DNA of 64,000 bases from Opisthocomus hoazin (lineage: Eukaryota > Chordata > Aves > Opisthocomiformes > Opisthocomidae). Below, in pieces: positions 58,405 to 64,000 of this stretch. The notes below the pieces were generated by a model. It did no database searches and had not been told where the DNA came from. It saw nothing but the letters and a program-made list of their open reading frames with translations. Position 1 is the first letter of the stretch. The number at the start of each line of letters is the position of its first letter. The position numbers and the translations under genes are program-made. The stretch lies in assembly GCF_030867145.1 (NCBI RefSeq), contig NC_134431.1:7889089-7953088 (forward strand). The letters run 5' to 3'.

Positions 58405-60045
58405 TCTGCCTGCCCGTCACTGCCGTCCAACCCCACTTTTGAAGCTCCAGGTCACTTTCTGCCAGAATTCACCACGAGGCAGGATCCTCAGATAGACTGA
58501 ATTCCATTTTGTTGTTCTATTGTCTAATTGTTTTATGAAACAAGGCATTTGGGTAGACAAGAGAGCACTGAACTTGGGTCCCCACTGAGGAAATGGATTC
58601 ATCGTCAACTCTATTATAAGACATCAAAGAATTCACAAGGAAGAGAGCCATTATGAGTGCCCCAAACCATGGGAAAAACTCTCATGTGCCTTATTAGCCG
58701 TGAGCTAATCCAACCATGAGACACCGAGCGGCAGGAAACTGGGATTCGTTAAGTTGCACTTCTCAGGGAGCAGCTTGGGTTTGGCTCTCTGGTGCTCAGC
58801 CGTGCTGGTGCCGGTCCCCACCGCAGCGTGAGCTCTGGCCAGGTACAGGAGGGTGCCCGTGTGGAGCCAGGCACAGCATTCCAGCTCTGGAGAAGTGCTC
58901 ATGTGGAGAAGGAACAGGAGACTCCTTCCTACCAGGGCAAGCTCCTGATATGGCCATGTCCCAGGGGCTGACAGAGAAGATGCCAAGCCCCATCTCCCAG
59001 AGCCGTGAAGCACGTGTGCTGAGCACCAAGCTCTCCAGCAGAAAGGAAGGGCTTTGCCATGCTGAACTGCTGCCGAAAGCCTCTGCAGACCTGCTCGCTG
59101 GTAACCTTTTGGTGAGGGAGCACCAGCCCTTGGTGCTTCCCAGAGTAAAGCTCTGCTTTCCCTCCTGGTCTTGGCTGGAGCGTAAAGGGGATCAGATCAG
59201 AGCCGCTGACGATGATGATCAAATTTGGATGCTGGGCAAACCTGAGACCCTGCCAAGTGACACCCACCGGGGTGTCTGACCTGGGAGGCTGTGTCCATCA
59301 GCACCCCCACGTGAGCACCTCATGAAACACCTCGGCGCGTGACTAGGGAGCTGGTTTCTCCACCAAGACTGCCAGGTTACCCCTCTCACCCCTGCACAGC
59401 TACGCTCCAAGCCAGTCGAGGGATGAACATGTAGAAGTTTTTCCCTACTAAGGATCTGACAGAGGTGTGGCCAGAAAGCAGGGGCACTGGGGAGGACCCA
59501 GGAGGTACCCAGAAACAGGACCTCAGCTGGAGGAGGTAAGAGTAAGAGCAGAGGTACTACGGGCAGCTCTTGCCCTGCTCTGTCTCCCGGGGAGGGCTGG
59601 GCGAACCACCGCGAGGCTAATTTCACGAGCGGATGACACCAAACAGTGACCTGTTCTGCTTCACATGCTTTTTAATTAACACCTGCATGGCCTCATCAGC
59701 TGAATAATTGCCTTCCTTCATGGGTCAACAAGCCAGCAGGCTCTGACCTCCCATTCCCACCCGGGTACGATGTTTGGTGCCTGCACAGGGTGCAGCGGGT
59801 GCGCGCTCTTGCACCACCAAACCCTCCTGCAGGCCAGTGCAGCAATAGGAGAAATGACAGGATGGTCTTCAGCTCTGCTTGCCCTTGGCCAGGACCAGCC
59901 TTGTCCACCCTAATCCTGAGCTTTAAATAGGTACGGCTGCTGAAAAGGAACCCGCCACGCTGGGCAAGGTGGGGTGCGCCGGGCGCAGTGGGAAGAGGAC
60001 AGTTGCCCTCTGCGTTGCTGTGGGATAGGAGCAGATTGCAGGAAG

Positions 60046-60220
60046 GGAAATTTAAGATGGATATTAATAATAAGAAAATATCTGGTAGTAAAGTGAACAT
60101 AGCCCTAGAGGAGACTGTATTGAGCCATCTGGAGATTTTAAAGGGAAGGTTAGATAAAAAAAAAATCTGTCAGGACCAATTTAGGGTAGGGAAATGGATT
60201 GGATGTCTTCCCAAGATCTC
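60046..60220 (+). mobile_element. Ancient CR1-like LINE 3' end, plus orientation
   Basis: AAGATGGATATTAATAATAAG, later CATCTGGAGATTTTAAA, GGTTAGATAAA and TCTGTCAGGACCAATTTAGG follow the order of old CR1 3' ends (GGATATTAGGAA, ATCTCTGGAGATTTTTAA, AGGTTAGACAAA, CTGTCAGGGATGGTCTAGG). It is much more diverged than the copy at 25.4 kb and has no open frame. Confidence 0.6.
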
Positions 60221-62170
60221 TCTCAGCCCGAGTTTTTCCGAATACAAATTCATTTCCCAAAGTGGCAAGGCAAGAGAGCAGCTCAATTTAGAGGCAGAGT
60301 TTCTCCCTAACGTTTCCCCCTGGATCAAAGGCATTCCTTGAATTGGCACTCGCAGAGGCCTTGTCCCTTGGCAGCGGGGCTGTGTGGCCGCGTGAGAGGG
60401 GAGCCCTCTGCAAAGCCCAGCTTTCCCAGGTGCGCGTCCAGCAGGACCCACGCAGGGCTCGCTCTGCCATTCCAGAGCCCCCGTGAAGACACCGCAGCTA
60501 CCCCACGGCTGCTTCCCCAGCCCCAGCGAGGAACAGGGACACTGCGTTGCCCAAACTGGCAGGCAAGATGCGTGTCCCAAATGCCGTAGCAGCGCAGTGG
60601 GATACCAGTCCAAGGAGAGCAGTGACCCCAGAAGGGCCAGGAGTTCTCCAGGTGCTCCAGTTCCCAGCTAAAACTGAGCTCAAGGAAGACCACCATGGTC
60701 GTGGCTCAGCTGCAGGATTGGAAGCTCTTGCTGGCTCCCAGCACATGCTTCTGCCACATCCCAGCTCCGTGCTGGGCATGGGCCACTCCTGCCGCTGGCC
60801 TCAGTGGAAAGGAGATGCTGGTGTGCAGGTGGGAGGGAGCCCTGATCCAGCCGGTGGCATCAGAAACCGGACAGTGTCACAACATCTGCCTTGTGTGGAG
60901 GTTGCCGAGGTTTTGTTCTGAATCAGACCGTGGCCCCGCTCCCAAGGGATGTGATTGCCGTGTGTGTCCACCCCAAGCTGTGGGGCCGGGGCACCTGGGT
61001 TTGCCCAGGCTCCGGAGGAAGCTGCGGCTGGGGGCTGAGAACAAGCTCCCTTTCTTCGTGGGAAAGTGTAGTGACTTGAAGTGCTCCGACAGCCTTATCT
61101 CTGGTTTCGAAAGCCACACGCTGATCATTCGTCAAGATTAGCGCGTGCGGTAGAAGGGATGGAGCTGTTCCAAATCCACGCTCACATCTCTTCCTTGGGC
61201 TCAAGGCCATTCATAAAAATGCCAGAGCAGCAGCGGCGGCGCGGCAGGCAGCACATACTGGGGCTGCGGTCTGGGGAGGGCTAGGAGGGGTCAACCGCAG
61301 GTTACACGAGCCCTGCGCGGGGAGAAGAATACACAGGTTGCTTTATTTATAGATCTGTTAGCGTCCTTCCTCCAGGAAAACGCGCAGGGAGGCTGGCAGG
61401 GGAGATTTAGCAAGGGCAAGGGGCAGGCAGGAGGTCCTTTGTGTGGGACAGGGGTGATGTGCTTAGAAAAAGCCTTTTCCAGCTGTTCCAGGACCCCAGG
61501 GACAAGAGACTGTCAACACCCAACAGCCGTGGAGGTGGAGCAGGAGTGGTCCCAGCTGGATTCAGCAGCACACGGATGCAGAGTGAGGAGAATGAGGACT
61601 GAACAAGAGAGGAGGTGACACACTACCAGTAAACCCCAGCACGTTGATGGTGGGGCACAGGGGACCTAGCTGGACCCAGGCTTTGTGCTGGGGTGGGCTG
61701 GCCCTGTGAGCCCCAGGGAGGAGCAGCCCTGGTCTCAGCTGGTCCCTGCCAGCTCAGGCTCGGCTGAGCAGGAGCCTGGGGAACGCTATAGAAGGTTGAG
61801 GAGCAGGAGATGTCTAGGGTAGGGGCTGGGTGTTTCTGCAACCAGGGCATGAGACAAGAGGCTGCTATGCAGGCAGGTAAAGATCTGGGGTGAGCAGAGG
61901 GATCTGTATTGCAAGAAGAAACTTTGTCAGCTCCTGCAAGGGCATCTCTGAAGCCAAGGGAAGGTGGTAGGGGAGGAAAGTGCCTTCATGGTTGGGGCTT
62001 GAGGCTGGGTCAGGCACAGAGCTGAGCTGGCAGGAACAGGGCTCAAGCCGTGTGCGGTGAGAGAAGGTACTGGTGCAGCTGGGAAGCTTTTGCAGGAGGG
62101 GTCCTTGCAGCATGCACCATTGCAAAGAGGTACGTGTCCCTCCCGGCTTTGCTGGAGAGGGCTCTGGCAG

Positions 62171-62262
62171 CAGATCATGGACTCATTCAGCCTGGCTGAG
62201 ACCACAGGGGGTCCCTGGTCCAACCTACTCGAAGCAGGGTCAGCTACAAGATCCGGTGTCTG
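62171..62262 (-). mobile_element. CR1 LINE 3' end, minus orientation
   Basis: The plus strand reads ATCATGGACTCATTCAGCC, then GAGACCACAGGGGGTC, CTGGTCCAACCT and GAAGCAGGGTCAGCTAC. This is the reverse complement of a typical avian CR1 3' end, where TGGTCCAACCCCCTGCTCAAAGCAGGGTCA is a common landmark. About 90 bases remain. Confidence 0.7.
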
Positions 62263-63871
62263 AGCTGCCCACCCCACTGCTCCCGGAGAGGGCTTTGGTG
62301 CCAGCTCATCCCCCAACACCAGCATGTTATCCTACAAACCCTGCTGTCTGCAGTGCCTGAGGAGCCCCAGCTTTGGGGGAATTGGCTTCAGGGCTACCTG
62401 CTGGCCTGACCTGCAGCCAGGCCTGCTTGGGGAAGGGTCTCCCAAAGCAGCTCTGTGCTGCATCCCAGCTGGTGCATGGCACAGGGCTGCGGAGAGGTTG
62501 TCGGCTTCAGCAGGAGGAGATGCCTTCGTGTGCTGCTGAAACGATCCAGTCATTTCCACACCGTTGCAGCAGTTCAGCACTTGGACCGCAGATGGTCCTT
62601 CCTGTCTCTTCCGCATCGACGCGTGTCTGTAGGGACTGTTCCTGGTGCAAGAAACAGTTTCAGTGGGAGTGGAAAGAACAGCAGCCTGGCATTTTGGTTC
62701 AAAGAAATGCCCCTGGAGCTGGTATTTTTGATTGCTTCTCCAGGGCTCAATCGGGTCCTTTGCAGAGCTGTGCCTCTGGCTTTTGGGAAGGTCCACGTTC
62801 TTCCTTGGCTGCACGTCCAGCTGGGCCAACTTCTGCCTTTCCTGGGAACGGGATGATGGCAGCAACCCCGTGACTTAGCCACAAAACCTCTGCTCGGTGA
62901 CCTCATCGCTGCACAGAGGGGAAGAAAAACACCACAAGAGCGGAAAGAAAATACTTTTCCTCTGGGACCTGGGGAATATTGAAGGACGTTAGTACAAATG
63001 CACCTCTTTGCTGAATTTTGTTTTTTTTTAAAGTCATCCAGCACCAAGGCACAGTTGAGCTAATTGTAACCTTCGAGGTCTCCTTTGCATCCTGTCTTCA
63101 ACACTCCTGTAAAGCAAAGGGTTTGCCCAGCGTTGAAGTGCTGGTGCTGGGATGCTCAGGAGGGCCGGCTGCCCCTGGGCGCCCGGTTCCTGTAGGCGGT
63201 GATAACCCAGGCAGGGAGCCGGGTCTGCTGGGGTCACTTTAGCAAGAGAGGTGGACCTGAGAGGTGGCTTTGGAGACAGGTTTCCCCGCGTGTGGTGGGC
63301 CTGAGTAGGCAGTGGCCAAGTGTGGAAGCTGCTCTGCGAAGAAGCAGCCTGAGGGTTGTCCTCCCCCATTTCCTGCGTTTGGGGCAGAAGCCACATGGAG
63401 CTTTCCTGGATGCTCCAAGAGCCTGCTCGGACAAGGGTTGTCTCAGTGGTAAATGTGTGTTTCTGGGGTGAATGATGGAGAGCAACCCTACGAGCTCACC
63501 TGGGACAAGATATCCTACATGCTTGATTCTCTGTTTTGTACCCGTTTTGGCCTAGCTGTGGCCATTTCGCACAGAGATGGGGTCCTAGGGCAGAAAGGAG
63601 GATTCCCACACCTTGGGGCTGCTTGCTCCAAGCCATGGGCGGCACGGCTCACATGTGTCCCCAGGCACCGGGTGACTTCTGGGTAGATCAATGTGTCAAC
63701 AGCTGGCCTGAAACCCTGCCATTACCCAAGCTGCTTGGGGCAAGAGGATGAAGGGGAGTTATTTTCGGGTCCTAAAAGGGGGCCTTCATGCCCCCGTGCT
63801 GCAGCCAGCTCTGCCCCGTCCTCCGAGGTGACCCCGCAGGCACGCGTGTGGGGTGTGCGATGGGGAACGGC

Positions 63872-63896
63872 CATAAATAACAAGCAGTTATTTATG
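63872..63896. repeat. Perfect AT-rich inverted repeat, 10-base arms, 5-base loop
   Basis: CATAAATAAC, then AAGCA, then GTTATTTATG. The arms are exact reverse complements. ATAAATA and its complement resemble forkhead/HOX/MEF2-type half sites. Confidence 0.85.
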
Positions 63897-64000
63897 CACG
63901 GGCAAAGGAGCAGGGAAGAAAGTGTAACCGATACCAGCTTGGGCTCATTCCAGACCTGCTTGGAGTAGGACCTCGTGGCTGATATTTGGCTTTGCCGGCT

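Larger units (their letters stand above)
56850..64000. other. Spacer beyond the EMILIN3 promoter
   Basis: No exon with a coding signature was seen on either strand. By conserved gene order the next gene to the right should be CHD6, but none of its coding sequence is recognisable here. The stretch contains two CR1 remnants (about 60.05-60.22 and 62.17-62.26 kb), a 14-G run (58391-58404) and an AT-rich inverted repeat at 63872-63896. Confidence 0.6.

Noticed and set aside
1-64000. CRISPR arrays, tRNA or rRNA genes, prokaryotic operons, integrated virus
   Set aside because: None seen. There are no regular spaced repeats, no cloverleaf with tRNA boxes that I could identify, and no viral gene families. 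The sequence is eukaryotic with spliced genes.
56850-64000. CHD6 coding exons at the right end
   Set aside because: CHD6 is the expected neighbour, but no chromodomain, helicase or BRK-type coding segment is recognisable on the minus strand.

Overview
This is one window of vertebrate nuclear DNA, and I think it comes from a bird. The genes have many short exons with GT-AG introns, the promoters lie in CpG islands, and there is a well-preserved CR1 LINE 3' end whose terminal sequence looks like avian CR1. The compact, GC-rich gene structure would suit an avian microchromosome. No prokaryotic, viral, CRISPR or RNA-gene features were seen. The species cannot be named from the sequence.

Layout: (1) About 1-24 kb has no recognisable coding exons. 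It ends in a large CpG island (about 24.0-25.35 kb) with a strong splice donor on the minus strand, GC boxes and a full CRE, so I read it as the first exon and first intron(s) of a minus-strand gene. By the known vertebrate gene order ZHX3-LPIN3-EMILIN3-CHD6 this should be ZHX3; no ZHX3 coding sequence is in the window, so the name is inference. One internal minus-strand segment (7063-7169) looks like an untranslated exon. (2) A CR1 fragment sits at the island edge (25.38-25.95 kb). (3) About 26-34.2 kb is spacer that should hold the untranslated first exon(s) of LPIN3. (4) LPIN3 (lipin 3), plus strand: 19 coding exons from 34228 to 43229, joined in frame to 883 residues, with two overlapping AATAAA signals near 43710. 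(5) A convergent gap. (6) EMILIN3, minus strand: four coding exons between 56261 and 46992, 819 residues, with a CpG-island promoter around 55.65-56.8 kb. (7) About 57-64 kb is spacer with old CR1 pieces and no coding exon that I can support.

LPIN3 encodes a Mg-dependent phosphatidate phosphatase/coactivator of glycerolipid synthesis. EMILIN3 encodes a secreted extracellular-matrix glycoprotein. The genes are neighbours by conserved synteny rather than parts of one pathway. All exon edges were placed by hand from splice consensus, reading-phase agreement and remembered family similarity. No alignment or search was run.

I found no evidence of an undescribed multi-gene system. The observations most worth checking are a shared 13-base PBX/TGIF-type element in the flanks of LPIN3 and EMILIN3, several MIR/CORE-SINE-like remnants including one inside the CpG island, a CpG-rich island inside an LPIN3 intron, a GGGCA tandem repeat at the presumed EMILIN3 start site, and tandem splice-site choices in LPIN3.
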